From positions 1-24,766 of the IMG/VR virus record IMGVR_UViG_3300042922_000953: DNA of 24,766 nt. One strand, 5' to 3'. The notes below the pieces were generated by a model that saw only the letters and a program-made list of their open reading frames with translations, was not told the origin of the DNA and made no database searches. The position numbers and the translations under genes were made by a program. Position 1 is the first letter of the stretch; every line of letters starts with the position of its first letter. This DNA is from a virus. Of this stretch, positions 7,710-15,413 are shown in pieces.

Positions 7710-9440
7710 GTGAGTTTTAATAATATTAAATTTACAACTAAAGGTAGAAATCTTCATGCAAAGGCTCAGATAGGAGCTGCTTTAAATTTTACTAGAATAG
7801 CAATAGGTGATGGTGATAACGGTGGTGCTTCATCAGATGCTTATTCTGCTTTATTAAATCAGATTCACAGTATGAACATTACTAAATTAAAACCAACTAG
7901 TAATGGAACTGCAATAGTCGGAGGAGTATTTAATAACTCAGGTCTTCCGGCTTTCTATTTGCGAGAAATAGGTTTATTCGCAATGGATCCTGATTTGGGG
8001 GAAATTCTTTATTGTTATGGGAATGCCGGAGCAAATGCAGAACATATTCCTGAAGGTGGAGGCAGCACAATTCTTGAAAGAGAATTGAATATAATTGCAA
8101 CTGTTGGTAATGCCACTAGTCTTACAGCAAATATTGATTACAGTATGTACGCCACAATGGAATTTACTCAAAATGAAGTTGCAACACATGATACAAATGC
8201 CGAATCACACGCAGATATCAGGGAACGTATTATCTCTTTGGGAGCATACGCAGTAGCAAGCGGAACAAATACTTATATTGCTTCAATTGAAGGTATAACA
8301 GCATTAACAGAAGGTTTTGGAGTTAAAATTAAATTTACAAATGCAAACACTGGAGCAAGTACTCTAAATATTAATAATTTTGGAGCTAAACAAATTTTAA
8401 AGGGCAATGGTAGTGCTTTAACTAGTGGAAATATTAAAGCAGGACAAATATGCAACCTTGTTTATAATGGCCTAAATTTTCAGTTATTGGGTGAGGGAGG
8501 TGAATACGGAACAGCCCAAGCCCAACATGTCTTAGACAATTATACAATAGGAACTGAAAGCGGTTTGATTGAAGGTACCATGCCAAATAACGGACCAGCT
8601 GTGGCTGAAACAGTAAATCTTACAAATCATAATCAGGAATACACCATAGCACAAGGATCTCATTCCGGACTTAGAAAAATAAAAGCTGTTATAACTAATC
8701 TTGCTGCAGGGGTAATTAAAGCAGGAGTTACTGTCGGAGGCATCTTAGGAACTTTCACTTCTGATGCTACAGCAACAGCGGCTCAAATGTTAGCTGGTGC
8801 TAAGGCTTATGTTAATGGGGTTCTTGTAACTGGTACGATACCAAGCAAAGGAGCTCAGACATATACTCCAGGAACAACAAATCAGACAATATCCGCAGGG
8901 CAATATTTGAGTGGGATTCAAACTATTGCTGGTGATGCTGATTTAATTGCTGCTAATATTGCTGCAAACAAAAATATATTTAATGTTGTGGGTACATATA
9001 CAGGCATTAAGAGCATTCAAACCATGATAATACAAAGTGCTGGGGCAAAGACAATTACAGGTGTTGTACCTAATAATACCATAATAATTTATCAGGAGTA
9101 CAACCAACAAAATAATGATGAGTGGAACATAACCTTAACAAATTCAACAACTTTAACTGTTAGTGGTACACCTGCATATGGAATGGCTATAATAATAGAA
9201 TTTGAATATGGTGTAATAAAATCAAAACAGAGAGTCACTATTGGTTCGAGCGTGGCTTATAATGCAACTGTTACGATTTCATCTGTAGACCCTGAAAAAT
9301 GCATTGTATTACAAATGTCAGCACACCATGGTAGTATTTTATACAGTACAGTAGGAAAGGTTACTGCTGCAACGACATTGACTGTGTGGAGGTCACATTC
9401 TTCATGGGTAGACTACTTAGAAGTTATTGAATTTTATTAA
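7710..9440 (+). CDS. Tail fibre / collar fibre protein
   Basis: This protein of about 576 aa starts with a baseplate-binding domain of the tail-collar fibre type (FTTKGRNLHAKAQIGAALNFTRIAIGDG). It continues with repeat-like segments around residues 250-430 (AGVTVGGILGTFTSDATATA and AGAKAYVNGVLVTGTIPSKG) and ends in an Ig-like or lectin-like beta C-terminus. Fibre tips usually bind the host receptor. GTG 7710 is preferred over GTG 7701 because GGGGTGAT sits at proper spacing and gives the family-typical MSFNNIKFTTKG start. Repeat-rich shafts of this type are common in clostridial phages. Confidence 0.88.
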   Translation: MSFNNIKFTTKGRNLHAKAQIGAALNFTRIAIGDGDNGGASSDAYSALLNQIHSMNITKLKPTSNGTAIVGGVFNNSGLPAFYLREIGLFAMDPDLGEILYCYGNAGANAEHIPEGGGSTILERELNIIATVGNATSLTANIDYSMYATMEFTQNEVATHDTNAESHADIRERIISLGAYAVASGTNTYIASIEGITALTEGFGVKIKFTNANTGASTLNINNFGAKQILKGNGSALTSGNIKAGQICNLVYNGLNFQLLGEGGEYGTAQAQHVLDNYTIGTESGLIEGTMPNNGPAVAETVNLTNHNQEYTIAQGSHSGLRKIKAVITNLAAGVIKAGVTVGGILGTFTSDATATAAQMLAGAKAYVNGVLVTGTIPSKGAQTYTPGTTNQTISAGQYLSGIQTIAGDADLIAANIAANKNIFNVVGTYTGIKSIQTMIIQSAGAKTITGVVPNNTIIIYQEYNQQNNDEWNITLTNSTTLTVSGTPAYGMAIIIEFEYGVIKSKQRVTIGSSVAYNATVTISSVDPEKCIVLQMSAHHGSILYSTVGKVTAATTLTVWRSHSSWVDYLEVIEFY

Positions 9441-9455
9441 TAGGAGGTTACTAGT

Positions 9456-9746
9456 ATGAAATACTATATGTTTTTAGATATGAACAACAATGTTTTATAT
9501 CTACTTGAGACAAGCAATGAGACTCAAATGTCAGGTGGTATTGAGATATCTCAGGAAGATTATTTATTACTTACCCAACACATGAACAAATATAGATACC
9601 AATATATAGAGAATAAAATTGTGAATGTTGGTGAAGTGGTAATTGAAACACCTTTATCAGTAGAGGAACAAAAGCTTGTAGAAATAGCAGAAAGTATTAA
9701 TTTACTTGTAGAGTTACAAGCAGATTTAATTGGGGGTGCTATTTAA
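9456..9746 (+). CDS. Small phage protein downstream of tail fibre
   Basis: This 96-aa protein has a strong AGGAGG upstream of its ATG. It has an N-terminal beta region (YYMFLDMNNNVLYLL) and a helical C-terminus rich in Leu and Glu. Its place between the fibre and the peptidase/holin genes matches small tail-associated or fibre-accessory proteins in clostridial phages, but no specific family was recognised. It overlaps the next small gene by TAATG, so the two are probably translated together. Confidence 0.7.
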   Translation: MKYYMFLDMNNNVLYLLETSNETQMSGGIEISQEDYLLLTQHMNKYRYQYIENKIVNVGEVVIETPLSVEEQKLVEIAESINLLVELQADLIGGAI

Positions 9747-9889
9747 TGACCAAAATTCAAAAGAAAATATTGATAGCAGGTATAAAAATAAAGATGGAAA
9801 GAGGTGAGCTGCTGGAGGATATTTTAGCTTCGTATGTAAAATTGCCTGAGGATGAAAAACAAGAACTTAGAACAGAGTTGGAGGTGTAA
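9746..9889 (+). CDS. Small helical phage protein (47 aa)
   Basis: A 47-aa frame starts at the ATG overlapping the previous stop (TAATG) and ends one base before the next gene's ATG. It is charged and helical (IKMERGELLEDILASY, LPEDEKQELRTEL). Tiny proteins at this position, of the XkdX or CD1375 kind, are common between fibre and lysis genes in Firmicute phages, but the XkdX signature was not seen, so only the position supports that link. The tight overlaps argue that it is real. Confidence 0.6.
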   Translation: MTKIQKKILIAGIKIKMERGELLEDILASYVKLPEDEKQELRTELEV

Positions 9890-9890
9890 A

Positions 9891-10844
9891 ATGGCAACAT
9901 ATGTGGAACTACTTGAAAATGATTTTGCGAGGCAAATTGAATTTTTAAATATAAAAAAATATCATGAGCATGGCTTTAAAGGTAATGGAATCACAATATT
10001 AAACGCTGAATCTATAGGAGATCATAGAGAGATGACATCAAAAGTCATAAGAGACTTTGCCCCAGAAGTTACGCTGCTGGAAAGCTTGATATCAGCAAGA
10101 ACCAGCGGAGATAAGGTGCTAGAAGCAACTGTAACTATTAACGGAGAAAAACTTGACTTTGAAAAAGCTATTGATAAATATAATATCAAAATTGTTTCAA
10201 GATCATATTCCGGCTCATCTTCATCTGCATTTCTTAATTACTTGAAAGACATCCAAAAACGTAAGGGTGTTATTTTTTTCTGTTCTGCAGGAAACGAAGG
10301 AGTAGAAGGTGTAACAGGTGTATATGCAAAAGATGATACAGCTATTGCTGTTGGAGCTGCTAGGTTAAAAGAAAATGGCACAGTCGAAAGAATGTACTAT
10401 AGTGCAATTGGTGAAGAACTTGACTTTATGTGTTTCATGGCACGTGGAACAGGGACAAGCGCAGCAAGTCCGGCATTGGCAGCTATAACGGTATTACTAT
10501 TACAACGATATGGGGACTTTAACCAGGAAGAATGTATGGAGGTCTTAAAATATTGTTGTGTAGATTTAGGTGAACCTGGCGATGATAATTATTTCGGCTG
10601 GGGAATACCGGTATTACCATTGACAGATAAATTAGAAATTTTAGAAAAACTGAGAGGTGAGGAAATGCCACAATTTAAAGATGTTGAAGACACTAGATGG
10701 AGTAAAGAAGCGATTGATTGTTTGGTTGCACGTGGTGAATTAAAAGGATTTGAGGATGGTACCTTTAGACCTAGTGAACCACTAACAAGAGAACAATACG
10801 CTCAAGCAAGATATAATCAGTTAAAATTAGAAGGGAGAATATAA
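9891..10844 (+). CDS. S8 (subtilisin-like) peptidase with C-terminal SLH domain
   Basis: This 317-aa protein starts at ATG 9891 after GGAGGTG. Its S8 domain (about 25-245) has His45 (GDH), the oxyanion Asn135 (SAGNEG) and the nucleophile Ser190 (GTGTSAASPA). The strand that normally carries the catalytic Asp (V-x-D-T/S-G) reads ILNAES, so Asn38 or Glu40 stands there; activity is therefore uncertain. Residues 260-317 form an S-layer homology domain (FKDVEDTRWSKEAIDCLV, GFEDGTFRPSEPLTREQ). No signal peptide is visible. The gene lies between fibre and holin, so it may be a virion-associated or lysis protein acting at an S-layered surface, or may degrade S-layer protein. It overlaps the holin start by one base. 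Confidence 0.85.
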   Translation: MATYVELLENDFARQIEFLNIKKYHEHGFKGNGITILNAESIGDHREMTSKVIRDFAPEVTLLESLISARTSGDKVLEATVTINGEKLDFEKAIDKYNIKIVSRSYSGSSSSAFLNYLKDIQKRKGVIFFCSAGNEGVEGVTGVYAKDDTAIAVGAARLKENGTVERMYYSAIGEELDFMCFMARGTGTSAASPALAAITVLLLQRYGDFNQEECMEVLKYCCVDLGEPGDDNYFGWGIPVLPLTDKLEILEKLRGEEMPQFKDVEDTRWSKEAIDCLVARGELKGFEDGTFRPSEPLTREQYAQARYNQLKLEGRI

Positions 10845-11335
10845 TGGGAGACAACTTTAACGAAATAAAGACTACTTTAGTAGGTGTAATTGCCGTAATA
10901 TATGCTTTCTTAGCAAATATATTCGGAACTTTTACACCTTTGTTAATTATCACTTTGGTCGCTATGCTCGCGGATCTATTCACTAGAATTTACGCTGCAG
11001 CTGTAAGACCAGATGAACGACCAGAAAGTAAGAAAGTATTAATTGGTATATATAAAAAAATAGGAATGTGCATGCTTATTGTTTTGGCTTTAATGGTAGA
11101 CATAGCTTTATCTGTAATGGCTAATTTAATAGGTATAAATATTGTAAGCAAAATAATAGTTACAGCACTAGCCATGGCTTACATCCTTGTTAGAGAATTA
11201 ATTTCTAATGCAGAAAATCTGCAGCATGCCGGGATAGAATTGCCACCATTTATTGTGAAAATACTAGGAATTGCTAAAGAAAAGATTGATAATGCTGGGG
11301 ATGCAATTATAGGTGGTGGTGATACAAGTGATTAA
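10844..11335 (+). CDS. Phage holin (toxin secretion/phage lysis holin family)
   Basis: This 163-aa membrane protein has about three to four hydrophobic segments (roughly residues 11-28, 30-45, 73-91 and 97-114) and a charged C-terminus, matching the Holin_4 type common in Clostridia. It forms the timed membrane lesion that releases the endolysin. A TAATG overlap couples it to the upstream peptidase, and its 3' end overlaps the endolysin start, as in a compact lysis cassette. Confidence 0.88.
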   Translation: MGDNFNEIKTTLVGVIAVIYAFLANIFGTFTPLLIITLVAMLADLFTRIYAAAVRPDERPESKKVLIGIYKKIGMCMLIVLALMVDIALSVMANLIGINIVSKIIVTALAMAYILVRELISNAENLQHAGIELPPFIVKILGIAKEKIDNAGDAIIGGGDTSD

Positions 11336-11912
11336 ATTCAAGGTCAACCCTACCAGCAATCAACGTATAACATCAGAATTCGGCAAGAGAGAATTTGCAG
11401 GCATGCAATTTCATAGCGGAATAGACTTTGGGGCTAACGAACCTGGAGTAGAAGGTGACGAACTTTATGCTGTAGCAGATGGAACAGTAAGAATATCAAA
11501 AGTTGATAGCGGAAATATCAATGTTGGTTATGGTAATTACATAATTATAGAGCATGATGATTATTGCACATTGTATGCCCACTTACAGAATCTTGAAATC
11601 AAGGTTGGTGAGAATGTAAAAGCTGGACAAGTAATTGGTCATATGGGGAATACTGGAGAGTCTACTGCTACGCATCTACATTTTGAATTAAGAAACTGTG
11701 GATATTCAAATCCTTACTTTTGGACTAAAGGAAATTATAAAGGTCAGTTTCTGATGTGTATTAACCCTATTAATTATTTCATCAAACCACATTGGGCTGA
11801 AGAGCATAAGTTGAGTTTGGATGGCAAGGGAATTGTGATTAACGACACAAGATATGATGACTTCATGACGCGTGGAGAAGTGTTTGCATTATTAGATAGA
11901 ATTGTAAAGTAA
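11328..11912 (+). CDS. M23 endopeptidase endolysin with SLH-like C-terminus
   Basis: This 194-aa lysin cuts peptide cross-bridges of peptidoglycan. The LytM/M23 zinc site is complete: His29 and Asp33 (FHSGIDFG), His85 (YAHL), and His116-x-His118 (THLHFE). The C-terminal 40 residues (about 155-194), with TRGEVFALLDR, resemble the end of an SLH repeat and probably bind the wall. GTG 11328 is preferred, because GGTGGTGAT lies just upstream; GTGs at 11313 and 11316 are alternatives. There is no signal peptide, which fits holin-dependent release. Pieces of the 3' end of this gene recur at 15414-15536 and 16684-16716. Confidence 0.9.
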   Translation: MIKFKVNPTSNQRITSEFGKREFAGMQFHSGIDFGANEPGVEGDELYAVADGTVRISKVDSGNINVGYGNYIIIEHDDYCTLYAHLQNLEIKVGENVKAGQVIGHMGNTGESTATHLHFELRNCGYSNPYFWTKGNYKGQFLMCINPINYFIKPHWAEEHKLSLDGKGIVINDTRYDDFMTRGEVFALLDRIVK

Positions 11913-11940
11913 CCAGGTATATTTGCCTGGTCTTTTTTTT
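11912..11940 (+). terminator. Intrinsic terminator of the late operon
   Basis: ACCAGG (11912-11917) pairs with CCTGGT (11926-11931) and is followed by CTTTTTTTT. It starts at the last base of the endolysin stop codon. Related hairpins occur at 15535-15562 and 16711-16749. Confidence 0.9.
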
Positions 11941-11979
11941 ATTTCCATTAATAGATTTATAAGAGTATATAAATAGTAG

Positions 11980-12008
11980 TTGTAAATTGTAAAATATTGT
12001 CATATAAT
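11980..12008 (+). promoter_or_regulatory. Putative promoter of the three-gene cassette
   Basis: TTGTAA (11980-11985), a 17-base spacer and TATAAT (12003-12008) follow the late terminator. The -10 lies two bases from the GGAGGGG ribosome binding site, so transcription would start within that site. A second, weaker pair, TTTCCA-N18-TATATA beginning at 11942, would give a normal leader. The cassette thus probably has its own transcription in the lysogen, but which promoter is used is unclear. Confidence 0.5.
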
Positions 12009-12025
12009 TGGAGGGGATATATAAT

Positions 12026-12730
12026 ATGAATGTAGGTGAAAATATGGCTGCTCAAAGTATTTTAATGTACAAATTTAAGCTTTTGCAGATTAAACCAATA
12101 GATACAATAGTTTCAAAGATCGAAGAGTATTTTCAACAAGACGAGAAATTTATAATTGATTTTTATAATCAAAATCAAGTCGAGGGCGCTTATATATATT
12201 TAAATAATTATAGGGAAAATGTTTTCGATTATGATACAAATACTTTTAAGTTAGTTAATGTATCTAGTACTATTGTCACAAAATTCAATATAGATTTACT
12301 TAATAGTATTCTTTATATATGGGGAAGTAAAAAAACAGCATTAAGAATAACAGCAGCATTTTCATTAATATTTCAGAATAAAATAATTTTAGAACCAAAT
12401 GATATAATTTTTAAAAAGTGTTTAAAATTTCTAGAAGAAGAAAAGAACATAATTGTGTGTAATACAAAAATTGATGACATTATATTTGAAACTGATTTAG
12501 TTGCTACATGTACTATTAATCTTGCATTATACTCTAATCCATTTGAAATTTTAAACAAATATATTGATAAAATCTCTAAAGTTACTGTAATTTTAGGTCC
12601 TGATAGTGACAATGTTTCAATTAGTATTTACCAATCAGGTTCTATTGTAATTTATAAAAATCGAGAGCAATTGTCAGAAAAAGCATCAGCATTTGTAAAG
12701 GATTTACTAATTGCATCAAGGAGGGAATAA
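12026..12730 (+). CDS. Unrecognised cargo protein A (three-gene cassette)
   Basis: This 234-aa protein starts at ATG 12026 after GGAGGGG. No family was recognised. It is a mixed alpha/beta, Ile/Lys/Asn-rich soluble protein with no clear membrane segment or signal peptide. It has a central helical part (TALRITAAFSLIFQNKIIL) and a beta C-terminus (KVTVILGPDSDNVSISIYQSG). It is separated by two bases from the nuclease-like gene, which has its own AGGAGGG site, so they form one operon. By eye the cassette is more AT-rich than the tail genes, a sign of separate origin. It may be a sensor, inhibitor or partner of the nuclease; this is inference from the operon only. Confidence 0.75.
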   Translation: MNVGENMAAQSILMYKFKLLQIKPIDTIVSKIEEYFQQDEKFIIDFYNQNQVEGAYIYLNNYRENVFDYDTNTFKLVNVSSTIVTKFNIDLLNSILYIWGSKKTALRITAAFSLIFQNKIILEPNDIIFKKCLKFLEEEKNIIVCNTKIDDIIFETDLVATCTINLALYSNPFEILNKYIDKISKVTVILGPDSDNVSISIYQSGSIVIYKNREQLSEKASAFVKDLLIASRRE

Positions 12731-12732
12731 TA

Positions 12733-13692
12733 ATGGGAGAAAACGCGCCAAAAATAGGCAAAAAACTTGAATCATTTGGATGGAATTTGTTTGGTTTGTT
12801 TAATTGGAAATTAAAAATGAAGGATAAACAAATAAATTGTGTCAGAAGTGCTCATAAGAGTAAAGGTGATAAGGATAAAAAGACACATGGGGTAGACATT
12901 TATCTTGAATACGAAGATCCTTATATAAATAAGGTACAAGGTGTATTTATTGAATGTAAAAATAGACAATGGGTGTCTATAAATAGTTCTAATATTGAAG
13001 AATGGATAGATGAATTAATTAACACGATGGAATGTGCTATTTATGATCAAGAATTAAATGGGTATTATGCAGAAAATAGCGATAAGCATTGTGGCCTGCT
13101 CCTAATAAATACTAATGATGGTAAATTTAATAAAACTAAATTTTACAATTACATTGAAAATGTTACTTATAAAAATAAAAGAATGCCGATAAAGGTATTT
13201 ATTGCTGGAAATGACATGATAAACAAATGGTGGGCTATAGATAATATTAATGCCACTGATTATAATAGAAACTTACAATATATATATTTAAGTATTAATA
13301 ATTCTAGACCAGTTAAAAACAAATGCTTAAGCATAAACCATCTTTATTCTAAATATATTTTCTGTGAGTATGAGTATAAGAAGGAGAGTATTGAAGGGGA
13401 TGAGAAGGTAATACGTACAAGAAGGAAAATGGTAATATTTTGCTTTGATAAAATCTGTAGAGAAAGCTTCAATTATCTGTGGAGTATTTGTAGGTTTTAC
13501 CAATCTGAAAATAATTATAAGGAGTATGATATATGCTTTTTTCCAGAAAGCAGTATAGATACTACCATGGTTAAAGAAGATTTTATGAATATACTAAAAA
13601 CATATGAAAAAAGTATAGAGCCTGATATTTTAAAAAATATTAATGTAAAATTTCTGCAAAACAGAGATTTAGCGGTTGTAGAAAACCAATAG
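12733..13692 (+). CDS. PD-(D/E)XK nuclease-like cargo protein B
   Basis: This 319-aa protein has an N-terminal restriction-endonuclease-like core: a helix with Glu13, then HGVDIYL with Asp55, then VFIECKNR with Glu74-x-Lys76. The spacing fits the E/D-ExK site of Mrr-like and Holliday-junction-resolvase-like folds. A helix follows the core (about 86-103), as usual. The rest, about 110-319, matches no domain I recognise and may sense or bind a partner. The gene lies second in a three-gene operon inside a phage cargo hotspot, a typical place for defence or superinfection-exclusion genes. The fold call rests on the motif alone; target and activity are unknown. Confidence 0.65.
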   Translation: MGENAPKIGKKLESFGWNLFGLFNWKLKMKDKQINCVRSAHKSKGDKDKKTHGVDIYLEYEDPYINKVQGVFIECKNRQWVSINSSNIEEWIDELINTMECAIYDQELNGYYAENSDKHCGLLLINTNDGKFNKTKFYNYIENVTYKNKRMPIKVFIAGNDMINKWWAIDNINATDYNRNLQYIYLSINNSRPVKNKCLSINHLYSKYIFCEYEYKKESIEGDEKVIRTRRKMVIFCFDKICRESFNYLWSICRFYQSENNYKEYDICFFPESSIDTTMVKEDFMNILKTYEKSIEPDILKNINVKFLQNRDLAVVENQ

Positions 13693-13707
13693 TGGGGTAT
13701 AAATTAT

Positions 13708-14772
13708 ATGATAACAAAATATGTTGATAACAAAGAGTTAAAAAGAATTGTTGACGAAGGTAATTTAAAACTCTATAAAGTTAAAAGTGTGTTGAAAAAA
13801 AGAGGTGTATTACTAACTTCTACTAGTTCAAATATTGTAGCTGAACAAATGTATCCGATTTTATGGGGAATATTGGATATGTCAGAATTTAAAGATTCTA
13901 TAGATGATTCTAACAACTATATTAAATCATCATTAATAGAGATAAATTGTAAATCAGAGAACGAAATTATTGATACTGTTGAATCTGCTTTTACAATGTC
14001 TAACTATATGAAAAAGCAATATTCTTTTGACTCAATGTGTAGAGATAATAATAATTTAAGTATGAGATTAAAATACCCGAAAAGCAAAATAGGTAAGAAT
14101 GAATTAATGTCTATTCAAGATAAATACGTTGATATCTTTGTGAAAAAAATAAGTGAAAATAAAGCTATCTTTGATATAAGACAAGCATCTTCAAATGAAA
14201 TGAAAGATGTAAATAAATTTTTAAATGAAGTTTTAATTGAGAATAATGAGCTGAAAATGCGCCGTATAAATTTAGGTAACTTAACTAATGAAAATCGAAT
14301 AGATTTTTTTGATAAATTGAACCTTCACAACTTTAAAGAATGGACATTTTTAACAGTAACTAAAATGGAATTAAAGAAAAACGAAGCAAATGATGATGAA
14401 GAAGTAACCCTGGACGAAGATGAATCAAATGAACAAGCATTAGGAAATTTGAGGGGTATAACAAGTGCTATTGTTAATGGTACAAGTATTAGAACTAATT
14501 CTTTCGTACAAGAGTGTTTGAAAAATCAATTTTCAATAGCGACTATGGGATATAAATATCAACATAAAACGGAATTAGTTAAAGTAATTATTGAAATCAA
14601 CTTTAAATATGATGACATTAAAATTGATATTAGTAAAACCTATGAATATGATGATACTGAAAAAAAAGAAAAGGCTCACCCTTTAATGCTAAGCCGACAA
14701 GAAGATATAATTAAAAGCTTTCAAGATGTCGCTTATAATATATATGAAGAAATTATTAGTAACCAAAAATAA
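13708..14772 (+). CDS. Unrecognised cargo protein C (three-gene cassette)
   Basis: This 354-aa protein is the last gene of the cassette, 15 bases after the nuclease-like gene and with a weaker GGGGT site. It has no recognised family. The N-terminus (VLKKRGVLLTSTSSNIVAEQ) is compact; the middle is helical; an acidic, probably disordered linker (about 225-243) separates a C-terminal beta-rich domain (VKVIIEINFKYDDIKIDISKTY). No membrane segment or signal peptide is visible. Two terminators follow it (14787-14884). The two-domain form with an acidic linker would suit a binding or specificity subunit, but this is speculative. Confidence 0.75.
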   Translation: MITKYVDNKELKRIVDEGNLKLYKVKSVLKKRGVLLTSTSSNIVAEQMYPILWGILDMSEFKDSIDDSNNYIKSSLIEINCKSENEIIDTVESAFTMSNYMKKQYSFDSMCRDNNNLSMRLKYPKSKIGKNELMSIQDKYVDIFVKKISENKAIFDIRQASSNEMKDVNKFLNEVLIENNELKMRRINLGNLTNENRIDFFDKLNLHNFKEWTFLTVTKMELKKNEANDDEEVTLDEDESNEQALGNLRGITSAIVNGTSIRTNSFVQECLKNQFSIATMGYKYQHKTELVKVIIEINFKYDDIKIDISKTYEYDDTEKKEKAHPLMLSRQEDIIKSFQDVAYNIYEEIISNQK

Positions 14773-14786
14773 ATCATTAAATTAAT

Positions 14787-14826
14787 AGGGCAGACCATAC
14801 ACAAAGTGAAGGTATCTGCCCTTTTA
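14787..14826 (+). terminator. Terminator of the three-gene cassette (first)
   Basis: AGGGCAGA (14787-14794) pairs with TCTGCCCT (14815-14822), followed by TTTAATTT. It lies 14 bases after the stop of cargo protein C. Confidence 0.75.
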
Positions 14827-14852
14827 ATTTAACTTTATCCACAAAGGATTTC

Positions 14853-14884
14853 AGCCAGCGCTTTTGCGAGTGGCTTTTGTTTTA
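14853..14884 (+). terminator. Terminator (second, tandem)
   Basis: AGCCA-g-CGC, a TTTT loop, then GCG-ag-TGGCT, followed by TTTGTTTT. Together with 14787-14826 it isolates the cassette from what follows. Confidence 0.6.
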
Positions 14885-14916
14885 TTATATGCTTGTACTG
14901 TATATGCGTGACATAA

Positions 14917-14974
14917 TAAAAACTGGAGAAAGTACTCCAGCTTATTGGGGATTGGTTATCGGGGGAAGACAACC
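14917..14974 (-). ncRNA. Candidate small RNA (about 57 nt)
   Basis: Reading leftward, a promoter (14981-15009) predicts a start near 14974. The transcript would end at a hairpin CTGGAG (14940-14935) / CTCCAG (14928-14923) followed by a TTTTTATT tract. The short RNA has two C-rich unpaired stretches, CUUCCCCC and AAUCCCC, like the seed regions by which Gram-positive sRNAs bind Shine-Dalgarno sequences. No ORF with a ribosome binding site fits inside. The hairpin may also serve as terminator of the leftward gene 15018-15257. Confidence 0.4.
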
Positions 14975-14980
14975 TTTTAC

Positions 14981-15009
14981 ATTATAACAGTGTTGTAAAA
15001 GTTTGACAA
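14981..15009 (-). promoter_or_regulatory. Leftward sigma-A-type promoter
   Basis: On the minus strand TTGTCA (15009-15004), a 17-base spacer and TATAAT (14986-14981) make a near-consensus promoter. It sits directly after the stop of the leftward small ORF, so it can only serve the short stretch before the hairpin at 14923-14940. Confidence 0.6.
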
Positions 15010-15017
15010 GCTAAAAT

Positions 15018-15257
15018 CTACCACTTAAATAGATACCAAGTATTTTTCTTGATTTCATACTTCAATTCATAAATGTTGCATCCGTTATGCTGACATACAA
15101 ACATTAGGTTATTGCATCCAAAGTTCTTATCTTCGTATGTTTTTAAAATTCTTTGAACCATTATAATCTGATCTTCAAACCAGAGTTTCACCGGCTCGAT
15201 TTTGCCGTCTTTATTAAATATGGCCAAAACCTTTATAGGCTCATTTACTATTTTCAT
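15018..15257 (-). CDS. Small conserved protein (79 aa), intact copy
   Basis: ATG at 15257 follows AGGTGATG at good spacing; an earlier in-frame start is less likely. The 79-aa product (MKIVNEPIKVLAIFNK, ending WYLFKW) has alternating strands and helices and three Cys. I do not recognise a family. A second, inactivated copy lies at 16741-16977, and close similarity over the whole length, including the start context, shows this is a real gene. It is transcribed opposite to the cargo cassette and lies between it and the endolysin remnant. Confidence 0.75.
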   Translation of the reverse strand: MKIVNEPIKVLAIFNKDGKIEPVKLWFEDQIIMVQRILKTYEDKNFGCNNLMFVCQHNGCNIYELKYEIKKNTWYLFKW

Positions 15258-15312
15258 AATCATCACCTGATACTAGAATTTCTTGAAGCTTTTGAATAAA
15301 TTTAAATGAAAG

Positions 15313-15363
15313 TTATTTCGACTGCCTAGCGTTTATGCCTGTTGACTTTTCAATGAAATAACT
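15313..15363 (-). pseudogene. Remnant of the 3' end of an HTH regulator gene
   Basis: Minus-strand bases 15345-15313 encode STGINARQSK and a stop, matching the STGINTRTTK end of the intact HTH protein (17048-17269) in length and stop position. Upstream bases align for about 15 nt more with a small insertion, then similarity fades. As with the intact gene, it lies a short way (about 55 bp) beyond the start of the small ORF, so the pair small ORF-HTH was once present here too. Confidence 0.5.
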
Positions 15364-15413
15364 TGTGTAAACTTTAATTTCTTAACTAAACAGTACTTTA
15401 GAAACGAGTGCTA

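Noticed and set aside
9852-9890. Upstream extension of the S8 peptidase to an ATG at 9852
   Set aside because: It overlaps the 47-aa gene and lacks a ribosome binding site, while ATG 9891 has GGAGGTG at proper spacing.
14835-14843. Perfect DnaA box TTATCCACA
   Set aside because: Only one copy was seen and none clusters nearby; a single match to this degenerate 9-mer is expected by chance in AT-rich DNA of this length.
14889-14987. 32-codon plus-strand ORF opposite the candidate sRNA, as a type I toxin
   Set aside because: It has no ribosome binding site, is not hydrophobic as such toxins are, and overlaps the terminator hairpin on the other strand.
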